64,000 nucleotides of DNA from Bacteroidota bacterium (GTDB lineage: Bacteria; Bacteroidota; Rhodothermia; Rhodothermales; Bin80): assembly GCA_026708685.1 (NCBI GenBank), contig JAPOUL010000113.1, positions 23,719 through 87,718 of the forward strand. Direction: 5' to 3'. Below are positions 10,344-19,316 of this stretch, one piece after another. Made by a program: the position numbers and the translations under genes. Below the pieces are notes generated by a model that made no database searches, was not told where the DNA came from, and saw nothing but the letters and a program-made list of their open reading frames with translations. The number at the start of each line of letters is the position of its first letter. The stretch's first letter is position 1.

Positions 10344-11585
10344 ATGATTGTGAAAAAATTCTCTAATGAAATTCCTCCCCCAAAATCTTCAGATTCGTAT
10401 CGAATCCTCATGATTTTGGATCACCCATTCCCGTCAGATACTCGCGTAGAAAACGAGGCTACAGCCTTAACAAAAGCAGGTTTTGAAATCTTCCTATTGA
10501 TCCTGTCTCCTCAAAATGGACCATCTATAGAAAAACACCTTGGATTTACAATCATTCGTGTACATGTTCCTAAAAGACGTTCCAACTGGATGCGTGGACT
10601 GTCTGGTACGCTTCCTATCCTTTCTTTGTTTACAGCCTACCATGTTCTAAAACTGCATCGGCAGTATTGCTTTGATGCGATTCATGCACACGATCTGTAT
10701 ATGTGTGGGGGAGCACTACGGGCTGGAAAACATGCTGGTATTCCAGTCGTGGGAGATTTACATGAAGTATGGGTTTCGGTGTTGGGATTATATGCATGGA
10801 GTACTCGATTTCCAGGCAAGCTCTTTGTGAGTATTCGTAGGTGGATGCGGTTAGAAAAAAAGTGGGCTAATCAATTAGACAAGATCATTGTGATCACAGA
10901 GGATATGCGAAAGCGTTACATATCTATGGTAGATACCAAGGTTGAGATCATTGCCTTGCCGAATACCATCAATACAGAGGCCTTTGATGAGTATCCAATT
11001 GATGACGAGATTCTACAATCGCATTCATCAGAGTTTACGCTCGTGTATACAGGTACCATCAATCCACACCGAGGTCTAAGCTTCCTTCTTAATGCTATGC
11101 CACTGGTTCTTCAACAGTGTAATGCCCGACTCGTGATTGTTGGAGATGGTCGAATTCGTCCAGAGTTAGAAGCACTTGCAGAAGATATTCATATTTCAGA
11201 TCATGTCTATTTTGAAGGCTGGCAAGAACAATCTAAGATTAAAAGCTACATTTTGGCCAGTGATGTGTGTTTAATGCCACTGATCAAATGTGAACAGACC
11301 GAAAAAGCGGCACCACACAAACTCTTTCATTACATGTATCTCAAACGTCCTCAGATTGTTACCGACTGCTCTTTCATTCAGAAAGTTGTAGAATCAACGG
11401 ACTGTGGGTTGGTTGTTCCGTATGGAGACGTAGAAGCATTGGCCTTGACCATTATTGATTTATACAGAGACCCAGAAGGTCGCCAACGGATGGGCGAGAA
11501 CGGTCACCGTGCGGTTTTAGAACAATATAATTGGGAAAAATCAGCCCAGTCTCTGATTGAAATGTACAAGGGAATGAGATCATAA
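10344..11585 (+). CDS. Family 4 glycosyltransferase
   Basis: A 413-residue GT-B glycosyltransferase. The N-terminal domain has the strand RILMILDHPFPSDTRVENEA, common in polysaccharide GT4 enzymes. The C-terminal Rossmann domain has VYTGTINPHRGLSFLLNAM, VIVGDGRIRPELEALA, VYFEGWQ and the donor-binding region EKAAPHKLFHYMYLKRPQIV, ending with a typical GENGHRAVLEQYNWE. It lies 66 bases after wecB and probably closes the surface-glycan operon that begins near gatC. Substrates are unknown. The protein is intact and of normal length. It is not closely similar to the GT4 protein at 7.9 kb beyond the shared fold, so this is not a recent duplication. Confidence 0.9.
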   Translation: MIVKKFSNEIPPPKSSDSYRILMILDHPFPSDTRVENEATALTKAGFEIFLLILSPQNGPSIEKHLGFTIIRVHVPKRRSNWMRGLSGTLPILSLFTAYHVLKLHRQYCFDAIHAHDLYMCGGALRAGKHAGIPVVGDLHEVWVSVLGLYAWSTRFPGKLFVSIRRWMRLEKKWANQLDKIIVITEDMRKRYISMVDTKVEIIALPNTINTEAFDEYPIDDEILQSHSSEFTLVYTGTINPHRGLSFLLNAMPLVLQQCNARLVIVGDGRIRPELEALAEDIHISDHVYFEGWQEQSKIKSYILASDVCLMPLIKCEQTEKAAPHKLFHYMYLKRPQIVTDCSFIQKVVESTDCGLVVPYGDVEALALTIIDLYRDPEGRQRMGENGHRAVLEQYNWEKSAQSLIEMYKGMRS

Positions 11586-11947
11586 AACTCCACAAAGAGA
11601 TCATCTATTTCATTGAATAAAGTGATGTAGACTCAATGACAGTCCTTGAAAATGGATACATTGAATAGATCTAATTGCCATTCGAAAAAGAATTTTATCT
11701 TTACGATGGTTCTCTCATGAATGTGCGTTTACTATATCAATGATCTTGATGGACCCACTCGCAAAATTCATAAAGATTGCAAGTTTGTTAGGCTTCCACT
11801 CTTCCAGTGGGTAAGCTATGAAAAAGGTGCTCTAATAACTTTCGGATTCACTGTCCCTAGTCATCGTAATAGAAAAGAATAACGAACCAATCCATATTTT
11901 AGGAGTTACACACGCTTATCCATCAACAAATATTTATTGAAGTTCAC
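11586..11947. other. Intergenic region
   Basis: A 362-base AT-rich gap between the glycosyltransferase operon and a small membrane protein gene. No convincing gene, RNA or repeat was seen. It presumably holds the end of the upstream transcript and the promoter of the next gene. Confidence 0.4.
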
Positions 11948-12307
11948 ATGACTGTTGAGATTTCTTCAGTTATCTTTATTGTTTCCATCGCTTCTGCTGT
12001 TTTCATCATTCTTGGAACATTGCTCAGTGTTATGTTTTTTCTGTCTAAGAGAAATGAACGCTATATGGAACGTCTTGACTCAAAAATTGATAATGCCGTA
12101 GAACGGATTGAGGCTAATCAGCAACATGCGGTTGAAAAGATTGAGACAAATCAGCAACATGCGACTGAAAAAATTGAGACAAAACTTGATAATATGACAG
12201 AACTTCTCTATATTCTTAATGGGCAACTACAGAGGCTGATTGGGCGAGTCTTTGGAAATAAATCACTCGTTGAGGAGGATAAGATTGAAGAAAAGGAACT
12301 CGTGTAA
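11948..12307 (+). CDS. Small membrane protein with 11-residue coiled-coil repeats
   Basis: A 119-residue protein of unknown function. It has one N-terminal transmembrane segment (roughly residues 7-33, rich in I, V, F and A), then the basic stretch SKRNERYMERLDSK, then a predicted coiled coil. The coiled coil contains NQQHAVEKIET and NQQHATEKIET back to back, an 11-residue (hendecad) repeat encoded by a 33-base tandem repeat. A final helix, LDNMTELLYILNGQLQRLIG, follows. The shape, a membrane anchor with a cytoplasmic helical stalk, is seen in many small DUF-type proteins. The coding assignment is supported by the amphipathic repeat and clean reading frame; no function can be assigned. Confidence 0.6.
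   Translation: MTVEISSVIFIVSIASAVFIILGTLLSVMFFLSKRNERYMERLDSKIDNAVERIEANQQHAVEKIETNQQHATEKIETKLDNMTELLYILNGQLQRLIGRVFGNKSLVEEDKIEEKELV
12116..12181 (+). repeat. 33-base in-frame tandem repeat (two copies)
   Basis: Two adjacent 33-base units, 12116-12148 and 12149-12181, differ at a few positions and encode the hendecad NQQHA(V/T)EKIET of the coiled-coil protein. Copy-number change would lengthen or shorten the stalk without breaking the frame. Confidence 0.85.
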
Positions 12308-12309
12308 TT

Positions 12310-12401
12310 GAATCCTGCAAAACTTTGGGACTAACCAAAAACGCTTCAATAGTGCTACATTGGATTGTTATTACCACATGTGTGGGTTTTGCAAAAGCCT
12401 C
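12310..12401. repeat. Degenerate MITE-like inverted-repeat element, copy 1
   Basis: The right end, GGGTTTTGCAAAAGCCTC, is the reverse complement of the terminal repeat seen at 48.3, 48.7 and 55.8 kb. The left end (TCCTGCAAAACTTTGG) is a weak match. The interior has drifted, so this is an older or partial copy lying just after the coiled-coil gene. Confidence 0.5.
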
Positions 12402-12591
12402 TCGGTATAGGTTTGCTGGTGATGATGCTGGACTAATCATTTCTGGATATTGATGTAATAGGACATCAAGGATGATCACGTATGTGTGATAGCCGATTTT
12501 TGGACTGTCAAGAATATTCATATGATGGAGTTTAATTCACGGATTCACTATTTGATTGGTTGCTTCCCATACAGGGTATATTTGTAAAGTC

Positions 12592-13635
12592 ATGATTGAC
12601 CGTTTACAACAGTTTTGGAGAGATCTACGGGTAGTTGTCTTAGGTGATCAGTCTACTCTCAGTGAGCCCAGTCATCCTACTGAAATTCGGCACCGAGTCT
12701 TGATTTTCAGCCTGCTCGCTTCCATACTGATCTGGTTTATTTTAAGTCTTTCTGAAAATTATTATCTACCCATTGAATATGCAACTTGTACAGCTGCGGA
12801 TGTAGAAGATTTTTCCGGTACATGTATTGAAGGCTTGGCGGAAGATTCTGCACTGACTCAACGTTTACCAGAAACCATTCAGGCTACGCTATATGGTTCT
12901 GGGATCAGTCTGATCATCCAACGTTTCCAGGCACGTTATTGGAGCAATCCAATTACCTTTAATTCAGATCAAGCCACTGTTGACGCGCAGTTATTGCTTC
13001 GGGTCCCAGAGCAGATTACCATAGAGAGTATTTTTCCAGAACGAATTGAGTTTATCAAAGAAGAAAGAGTAGATCGCAGAATTCCTGTTGAGTCCCGCGT
13101 TGATTTCGTATCCCAACCCCCACACTTTTTTATAGGTCAACCCCAGTTGAATCCTGACTCTGTAGTGATTTCGGGGCCAGCCTCCATGGTTCGTCAAATC
13201 CAGTCGTGGCCTACTGAACCATTCACTTTACTTGGAGTCCATGACACCGTACAGGTTCAGGTTGATCTCAGTGATTCTCTGCGAGGCATGGTGAGATTAG
13301 ACTCAGAGACGACAACAGTCACCGGAATGGCACCTCAGTATACGGAGGGTCAAAAAGAAGGTGTTCGTGTTGAGATCATTGGGATTCCGAATGCGAACAG
13401 TATCGTGCAATTAGAGCCAGCCACAGTAACTATCAATTACCAAGTTCCCGTCTCAAAATACTCCAAGGCGTATGGATCAGAGTTAATTCAGGTTTTTGTT
13501 TCGTATAACCAGATTTATAGTGATACGACCGGCCATGTACAGCCAACGGTGGAATTCCCAGCGGAGTTCATGTTACGTCAGATTAGAGTTTCTCCGGATC
13601 AACTCAGGTATTATGTCAATATTGGATCTCTCTAA
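12592..13635 (+). CDS. YbbR-domain (CdaR-like) membrane protein
   Basis: A protein of about 347 residues with one N-terminal transmembrane helix (HRVLIFSLLASILIWFILSL, about residues 36-55), followed by extracytoplasmic repeats resembling YbbR domains. This includes the phrase SLSENYYLPIEY that is typical of Bacteroidota YbbR proteins. In Firmicutes, YbbR/CdaR regulates the diadenylate cyclase CdaA; in Bacteroidota the protein is widespread but its role is less clear. No cyclase gene is adjacent here, so regulation of c-di-AMP synthesis is not supported by context. ATG at 12592 (MIDRLQQFW) was preferred because the alternative upstream frame adds an unconserved tail. The next gene begins 61 bases downstream. 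Confidence 0.75.
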   Translation: MIDRLQQFWRDLRVVVLGDQSTLSEPSHPTEIRHRVLIFSLLASILIWFILSLSENYYLPIEYATCTAADVEDFSGTCIEGLAEDSALTQRLPETIQATLYGSGISLIIQRFQARYWSNPITFNSDQATVDAQLLLRVPEQITIESIFPERIEFIKEERVDRRIPVESRVDFVSQPPHFFIGQPQLNPDSVVISGPASMVRQIQSWPTEPFTLLGVHDTVQVQVDLSDSLRGMVRLDSETTTVTGMAPQYTEGQKEGVRVEIIGIPNANSIVQLEPATVTINYQVPVSKYSKAYGSELIQVFVSYNQIYSDTTGHVQPTVEFPAEFMLRQIRVSPDQLRYYVNIGSL

Positions 13636-13696
13636 CCATAGAGCGAAACCAAAAGGGTAGGGGTAGGGTTCAATCAAACAGATTACTCAAGAAGAG

Positions 13697-14338
13697 ATGG
13701 CATGGCCTATTTGGCCGAAAAAGACCGTAAAATACCATAGTACTCCTCAAGGTATTCTTACGGAGTCTGGGGTTTGGTACAAGACCACCATTCAACATCT
13801 GAACGACTATGCGGGGGATCTATTTGATCAAGAGCCTCTTGATGTCTATCTTGCTCTCGCTGATACCTGGATCCGTTCTCCCTATACAATCTCTCTCTGG
13901 CTGTTACCATTTGGAATCCTTTCTTACGATCTTTTTCAGTGGAGCGTCATCGTCCTTTCATTTTTTTTAATTTGGCAAATCATCGCTCCTGCTCTGGTCA
14001 ATCGAACCCTATCACCATTGTTAAAACTGCTTGATGCTGTTCTGATGCAGGCGCTTCTATATGCCGTAACGATGTCCATTTTAGCCATGTCTGGTCGGTA
14101 TGATGCGTTAGCTGTCGGTCTTTTAGGATTTATCTTATTCAGATGGGGAATACTGAGCTATTTGACGCGACCTATCGTAACGTTCTGTTGGAAAACCATG
14201 TACACTCTTCCAGCTCCTGACCATATCCTTAGAGCATTTATAATCAGAGGTGCATTACGCAATGGGATTACATTAGCCGACTTTGAGGATATTGAGCGAA
14301 AAGTAGCAGAACAGATCACGAAAAAGAAATCAACCTGA
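13697..14338 (+). CDS. Unidentified four-helix membrane protein
   Basis: A 213-residue protein I do not recognise. It has about 60 soluble N-terminal residues, then roughly four hydrophobic segments (around ISLWLLPFGIL, WSVIVLSFFLIWQII, AVLMQALLYAVTMSILAM and ALAVGLLGFILFRWGIL). A charged C-terminal tail ends in EDIERKVAEQITKKKST. It sits 61 bases after the YbbR gene and 13 bases before menF, so it is probably in the same transcript as the menaquinone genes. The tight linkage to menF might reflect a role in envelope or quinone biology, but that is only guilt by association. The reading frame is intact and the composition is like the neighbours. Confidence 0.7.
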   Translation: MAWPIWPKKTVKYHSTPQGILTESGVWYKTTIQHLNDYAGDLFDQEPLDVYLALADTWIRSPYTISLWLLPFGILSYDLFQWSVIVLSFFLIWQIIAPALVNRTLSPLLKLLDAVLMQALLYAVTMSILAMSGRYDALAVGLLGFILFRWGILSYLTRPIVTFCWKTMYTLPAPDHILRAFIIRGALRNGITLADFEDIERKVAEQITKKKST

Positions 14339-14351
14339 GATTATACCAGCA

Positions 14352-15737
14352 ATGATGAATCAAACACATGCAGACTCTCTTTGTGCTTTGAAAGCATCCG
14401 TAGCACAACTCCATGCCAAGTACTTTCAAACAGGCAAATCTGCTATTGTGAGAGTCTCCGTGCAGTTTGATGATTTATCTCCCCTAGATTGGCTCATGAA
14501 TCAACCCCGCGGGGGAAGGATTTATTGGTCTGGTAGAGATTACGGAATTGAAGTTGCAGCAGTTGGCGAAGTTGATGTTCAATACTCATCCTCTGCTACC
14601 CACCTAGGTGATTTGCATGATCATCTCATGTCTGCTCTTTCCGAGTGTGAATTTGGGATTCGATATTACGGGGGGATTCGCTTTGACCTACAAAATCCTT
14701 TTGAGAACCACTGGGCATCCTTTGGTTCTTACAGATTTGTTCTCCCCCGGATAGAGCTTCAAAAAACATCCAATGGAATTCTTCTTTTTTGTAATCTCAA
14801 GTTTCCAAGGGACGATCACAGGTTAGATACCATCTTAAATCAAATCGATCAACTGAAAACGACATCTGATCACCGAATAACTCAATTTGAACCTGTTCGC
14901 CATACGCTTCGTCCAGACTATCTTGAATGGCAGGAAATTGTAGTACAAGCACTAGATGCATTCGATTCAACTTCGCTGGATAAGGTGGTTCTTGCCAGAG
15001 AGGCAGCTACTGAAATGGCCCCATCGCTGGATCCATTGTGGATCATCAGACAACTCCAGCAGCTTAAATCCAACTGTTTTCATTATGTATTTGAACCCAA
15101 TGCAGATGAGGCATTTTTAGGTGCATCACCTGAACGATTATTCAGGCGTGAGGGGCGATCCGTTGAAAGTGAAGCCGTTGCTGGTACATGTCAAAAAGGA
15201 GAATCGGATGTAGATGATGCAAGATTGATTGATGAACTATACAGAAGTGCGAAAGAGCAACGCGAGCACGAGTTTGTCCGGATCAGTCTACAGGAAGAAA
15301 TTTCTCAGTTGGCAGCTCATGTGACCATGGATACTCAACCTTCCATTATGCGACTCGCATCAGAGCGACATCTTGTGTCACGATTGCGAGCAATCATGAA
15401 GCAAGGCTATACAAGCCTTGATGTATTGGAAGCTTTACACCCGTCTCCTGCGGTAGGTGGATATCCCTCTGATCAGGCTCTGGAGTTTATCAGGACCCAT
15501 GAACCTTTTGATCGAGGTTGGTATGCGGGGCCAGTTGGTTGGTTGGGGGTCAATGAAGCTGAATTTGCAGTGGGAATTCGTTCAGCATTGGTGTCGGGAT
15601 CCACGATTCGCCTCTATTCAGGAGCAGGAATTGTTCGAGGGTCTACCTCTCTGAATGAATGGAACGAAGTTGGTTACAAGGTAGGCAACCTGACCAAAAT
15701 TCTCAATATCGAAACGCCACACTTGAATCCGAATTAG
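14352..15737 (+). CDS. menF: Isochorismate synthase
   Basis: A 461-residue chorismate-utilising enzyme that converts chorismate to isochorismate, the first committed step of menaquinone synthesis. The C-terminal catalytic domain is complete: general-base lysine in LDKVVLAREA, GASPERLFRREG, VESEAVAGTC, the metal-site glutamates in REHEFVR and later in EAEFAVGIRSA, LHPSPAVGGYPSDQA, and GAGIVRGS near the end. Isochorismate synthases share this fold with anthranilate and salicylate synthases. The assignment as MenF rests on menD 7 bases downstream, the usual gene order of the pathway. No salicylate or siderophore genes are nearby. Length and residues are normal, so it should be active. Confidence 0.94.
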   Translation: MMNQTHADSLCALKASVAQLHAKYFQTGKSAIVRVSVQFDDLSPLDWLMNQPRGGRIYWSGRDYGIEVAAVGEVDVQYSSSATHLGDLHDHLMSALSECEFGIRYYGGIRFDLQNPFENHWASFGSYRFVLPRIELQKTSNGILLFCNLKFPRDDHRLDTILNQIDQLKTTSDHRITQFEPVRHTLRPDYLEWQEIVVQALDAFDSTSLDKVVLAREAATEMAPSLDPLWIIRQLQQLKSNCFHYVFEPNADEAFLGASPERLFRREGRSVESEAVAGTCQKGESDVDDARLIDELYRSAKEQREHEFVRISLQEEISQLAAHVTMDTQPSIMRLASERHLVSRLRAIMKQGYTSLDVLEALHPSPAVGGYPSDQALEFIRTHEPFDRGWYAGPVGWLGVNEAEFAVGIRSALVSGSTIRLYSGAGIVRGSTSLNEWNEVGYKVGNLTKILNIETPHLNPN

Positions 15738-15744
15738 AAAACCA

Positions 15745-17454
15745 ATGATTGAGGCAAATGCTACGCGAGCCCGCTTAATCATTGAGGAATTGGTTCACTG
15801 TGGTGTCACTCAGTACGTCATTGCCCCTGGATTTCGAAGTGCACCCTTGGCCCTAGCTGCTGCAAGTCATCCATCCACTGATGTGATGGTTCATTACGAC
15901 GAGCGGGGGAGTGCGTTTTTCGCCCTTGGTTATGGGCGAGCCATGCACAAACCCTGTGTATGGATCACAACTTCAGGAACAGCTGCTGCCAATGGTTTTC
16001 CAGCAGTCATTGAAGCAGCCATGGACGATGTACCCCTGATATGCTTGACGGCTGACCGTCCATCTGAACTTCGTGATACGGGATCCAATCAAACGATAGA
16101 TCAGGTTCATTTATTTGGCCGTTATCCTGTGTGGTTTGCCGATTTACCCGCTCCGATAGATGGCTTGGACGAATCATTTGTGCGTACTACAATGAGCTAT
16201 GCCGTTCATCAATCAGAGTGTGGGCCAGTTCATTTGAATTGTATGTTTAGAGAGCCCCTGTTGGAGATGAGTGATCAGCAAAATTCAATTCCAGCTATGG
16301 AATGGGCACAGTCGAAAGAGCCGTATACATCCTATACTTCGGTGACCTCTGAATCATACCATCTTCATGATGATCTATGCCAGAAGATTACAGGTGCTCA
16401 ACGGGGATTGATCATCGCTGGGCGATTGCAAACCCAGAAAGAGGGCAGGGCTATTGGACAGTTGGCAGATCATTTAAGGTGGCCACTCCTTGCTGATATT
16501 TGTGCCCCAATTTCAGATACTAATAGCTCTATTCATTTTTTTGATTTGATACTGCGGAATCCATCATTTATAGAATCGTATCGCCCAGATATCATTCTTC
16601 ACTTTGGTGGGAGGTTGGTATCAAAAAATCTTCTGAAATATATCGCAGATTCAGCCGTAGAGATCTACATGATGATTTCATCGTCTTCTAAAAGAATTGA
16701 CCCGTCTCACATCGTGACTCACCGGATTCACTCAACGACTGATAGTTTTTGTAATGCTGCCATGTCGTCCATCAGATCTGATGCATCAAATTCCTCCTGG
16801 CTTCACACATGGCAACATGCCGATGAAATCATTCACAGAGTGCTTCCCGCAAAACTAGGAGATGATCTTTCCGAACCATCCGTGGCATGGATGCTTTCTG
16901 ATTTATTGGAGACTGTTGACTGGGTTGTTTGTGCAAGCAGTATGCCAATCCGAGATTTGCAGGCATTTTTCCGACGGACAACTTCGGTCCAAGTATTTGC
17001 AAACCGCGGTGCAAGTGGGATTGATGGGACTCTGAGCACGACGGCTGGAATCTCCAAAGTGATTTCTGGACGCGGGGTTGTATTGCTTGGAGATTTGGCC
17101 ATGCTCCATGATCTGAATTCATTACCATTACTAAAGCAGGCTAATGTAACGATCATTGTCTTGAACAACAATGGGGGAGGGATCTTTCACATGTTACCGA
17201 TTGCCTTACCGGATCAATCCTTTGAGAAAGTTTTTGGAACCCCCCATGATTTAGATTTTCAAAAAATAGCAGGTCAGTTTCAGATCCTTTACTCAAAGGT
17301 AGAGTCTTGCGACCAATTCAGGCAGATCTTTCATCAGGCATCAGCTACTCGGGGTCCCCATATTATAGAAGTAGAAACGGATCGGCAACAAAATGCTCAA
17401 CTACACCATACACTATTCAACTCTGTTATCAATTCGGTAGAATCCATTCTTTAG
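15745..17454 (+). CDS. menD: SEPHCHC synthase (ThDP-dependent)
   Basis: A 569-residue ThDP enzyme that joins isochorismate and 2-oxoglutarate to give SEPHCHC. The cofactor glutamate is in HYDERGSAFF, the ThDP/metal loop is GDLAMLHDLNSLPLL followed by LNNNGGGIFHMLP, and substrate-side residues are present in ADRPSELRDTGSNQ, SSMPIRDLQ and NRGASGIDG. Two positions look unusual. The conserved PGSRS loop is written PGFRS (F30, equivalent to E. coli Ser32), and a KR pair that I align to E. coli Lys292-Arg293 reads KN. The gene follows menF by 7 bases. menB, normally next, lies 6.9 kb away beyond an inserted accessory block. Identity as MenD is secure; full activity is likely, but the two substitutions deserve checking. 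Confidence 0.93.
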   Translation: MIEANATRARLIIEELVHCGVTQYVIAPGFRSAPLALAAASHPSTDVMVHYDERGSAFFALGYGRAMHKPCVWITTSGTAAANGFPAVIEAAMDDVPLICLTADRPSELRDTGSNQTIDQVHLFGRYPVWFADLPAPIDGLDESFVRTTMSYAVHQSECGPVHLNCMFREPLLEMSDQQNSIPAMEWAQSKEPYTSYTSVTSESYHLHDDLCQKITGAQRGLIIAGRLQTQKEGRAIGQLADHLRWPLLADICAPISDTNSSIHFFDLILRNPSFIESYRPDIILHFGGRLVSKNLLKYIADSAVEIYMMISSSSKRIDPSHIVTHRIHSTTDSFCNAAMSSIRSDASNSSWLHTWQHADEIIHRVLPAKLGDDLSEPSVAWMLSDLLETVDWVVCASSMPIRDLQAFFRRTTSVQVFANRGASGIDGTLSTTAGISKVISGRGVVLLGDLAMLHDLNSLPLLKQANVTIIVLNNNGGGIFHMLPIALPDQSFEKVFGTPHDLDFQKIAGQFQILYSKVESCDQFRQIFHQASATRGPHIIEVETDRQQNAQLHHTLFNSVINSVESIL

Positions 17455-17633
17455 TTTCTTCTCCATGTTCCTATCCAGATGACTTAGTTGGTCAGAACAA
17501 CTCAAGAATGTGAGTTACCGGCTATAAGACTTAAAACTCCAATCAATCTATTAATGGAGTAATATTACTTGTATAGTAGGACATCCTCGTACTGAATCTG
17601 GCCACCATTCTTATAGGTCATCTACGCACTCTT

Positions 17634-19292
17634 CTATGATTCTGTTGTGTCACTGTCTGAAATCGGATCATCAAGGTGAATTTCAGGTAATTGAATTCGT
17701 TTTTGTTTCATAAACTCTCTCTCTCCGATGATTAAATCTTTCTGTCGAGTCTCAATGAACTTAGATCGGTTTTTACTTCGTAATGCAGAAATGGATGGCT
17801 GAATTGAATTGGGTTTAAAACCATGTGTAGGAAGAATTTGTGCTAGTTGATCACTGGATAGAATGGCTAAATGATCCATAATGTCTCCATTTATTTCTTT
17901 ATCCACAAACATCCTGTTTGCAGGAATACTCGAAAATATGATTTTGGATGGATTATAATAGATGTATCCTAATGCGTTAGATTTTAGGGAGGCGAACAGA
18001 TCACTTATTTTTAATTCATCCGTATGATTTTTTATGATTGAACATGGCTTAAGCGATGCAAGATACAATAAAAATGCACGTGTTCGAGCACTATGACCAC
18101 TGAAAGTCTTGGGAAAGGGCAGTGCCATCTCATTCAGGTTAACTTCATGGAATCCTTGACTGGTTCCATTTGCTAGTTGACGAATTTCTTGTAACGCACG
18201 AGTAGCTTGGGAAGAACTTACAGAGCCAAACCATCCTGAAAAAGATGTAACCCAAAACCAGCGTTCAAGTAATTTTCTGAGCTCTGGAGAAGGATTATTA
18301 CATAACCTGAAAAATTCTCCAAGTAGTACGAGTTGAAGACCATAAGGTAATATCCGATCAGATATTACACCCAAACCCTGAAGGAAATTAAGTGCATCAT
18401 TTATACCATTCATTGCTGATTGACAACTCTTAGGTAACCTTGTCTGTATCTCGTCCTTAACGACTAAATCAGCCCAATCCCTTGCGTAAATATCCTCATC
18501 AAGTGCAGCTAGTATGGATCGAAGTAGAAAAATGCGCTTCAAACCACCAAATCCTTTCCTAACAAGTTCATCCTGATATTTGTCTAATTCTCCTGCAAGA
18601 TGGAATTTGCCTTCACGATAGGTAAGTGCGGAGATCATTTGATCAGGAGAAATCTTACGGCCAGTACGATTGAGTCGAGTGAAAACTGTTACCACTCCGC
18701 TGAGAGTGGCCTCTTGAATACGAACAATGGGAAGCTGATAATCTCGGAATGAGTTCGCGAGATTATCTGCGGCACTGAGCCATTGATGTTTTTTTCTCAT
18801 ATCATCAATGTTTTGTATTTCGTGAGCTGCCGTTAGAAACTTTGATGTTTCAAGTAGTTTGTTTAGTGGAAAATACCGAGATGTACATCCTCCCCGGGGG
18901 GTTCTCATAAAATTTGGCTTCTCCAAGTCAAAGTATATGCGCCAATCAATCCCAGATTGAATGGACTGAGAATTTTCATGTAATGTGAGAGTTCCAACTA
19001 AAGATGTAATCCTCTGTTGGCCATCCAGAATATAGCTTAGGGATCCGTGTGGCCTAGATACAATATCAATCGGACCAATGGACGAAGAACATTCTATGGA
19101 TTCGCCTGTTTCCCATATGAGAATTGAGCCAATTGGATACCCCTTGTACACACTATCTAATAGTGAGATAATGTCCTGTTGCTTCCAGACAAATGGTCTC
19201 TGAAACTTTGGAATTCTAACTTTCCCTTCAACAATCTTTTGGATTAATTTACCCAGAAAAATAACTTCGGGGTTGACCACTATCTGAGACAT
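17634..19292 (-). CDS. DUF262-domain protein of a three-gene defence-like cassette
   Basis: A 552-residue protein with an N-terminal DUF262 (GmrS-like, ParB/sulfiredoxin-type) domain: IPKFQRPFVWKQQD (about 28-41), YPIGSILIWE, and the hallmark DGQQRITSL (about 90-98). The middle is helical (LNRTGRKISPDQM is typical of the family). The C-terminus is charged and I do not see an H-N-H nuclease motif (DUF1524), so this is not a full GmrSD-type fusion. DUF262 proteins act in nucleic-acid defence, including modification-dependent restriction. It is the last gene of a minus-strand unit, 24 bases after the TOPRIM-like gene, which itself follows an AAA ATPase gene. The combination suggests an anti-phage system, perhaps related to Menshen (NsnABC). 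I recall that system as pairing an ATPase with a DUF262 protein but cannot verify it here. Confidence 0.8.
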   Translation of the reverse strand: MSQIVVNPEVIFLGKLIQKIVEGKVRIPKFQRPFVWKQQDIISLLDSVYKGYPIGSILIWETGESIECSSSIGPIDIVSRPHGSLSYILDGQQRITSLVGTLTLHENSQSIQSGIDWRIYFDLEKPNFMRTPRGGCTSRYFPLNKLLETSKFLTAAHEIQNIDDMRKKHQWLSAADNLANSFRDYQLPIVRIQEATLSGVVTVFTRLNRTGRKISPDQMISALTYREGKFHLAGELDKYQDELVRKGFGGLKRIFLLRSILAALDEDIYARDWADLVVKDEIQTRLPKSCQSAMNGINDALNFLQGLGVISDRILPYGLQLVLLGEFFRLCNNPSPELRKLLERWFWVTSFSGWFGSVSSSQATRALQEIRQLANGTSQGFHEVNLNEMALPFPKTFSGHSARTRAFLLYLASLKPCSIIKNHTDELKISDLFASLKSNALGYIYYNPSKIIFSSIPANRMFVDKEINGDIMDHLAILSSDQLAQILPTHGFKPNSIQPSISALRSKNRSKFIETRQKDLIIGEREFMKQKRIQLPEIHLDDPISDSDTTES

Positions 19293-19316
19293 TTTACTTG
19301 CAGATAATTGTATAAA

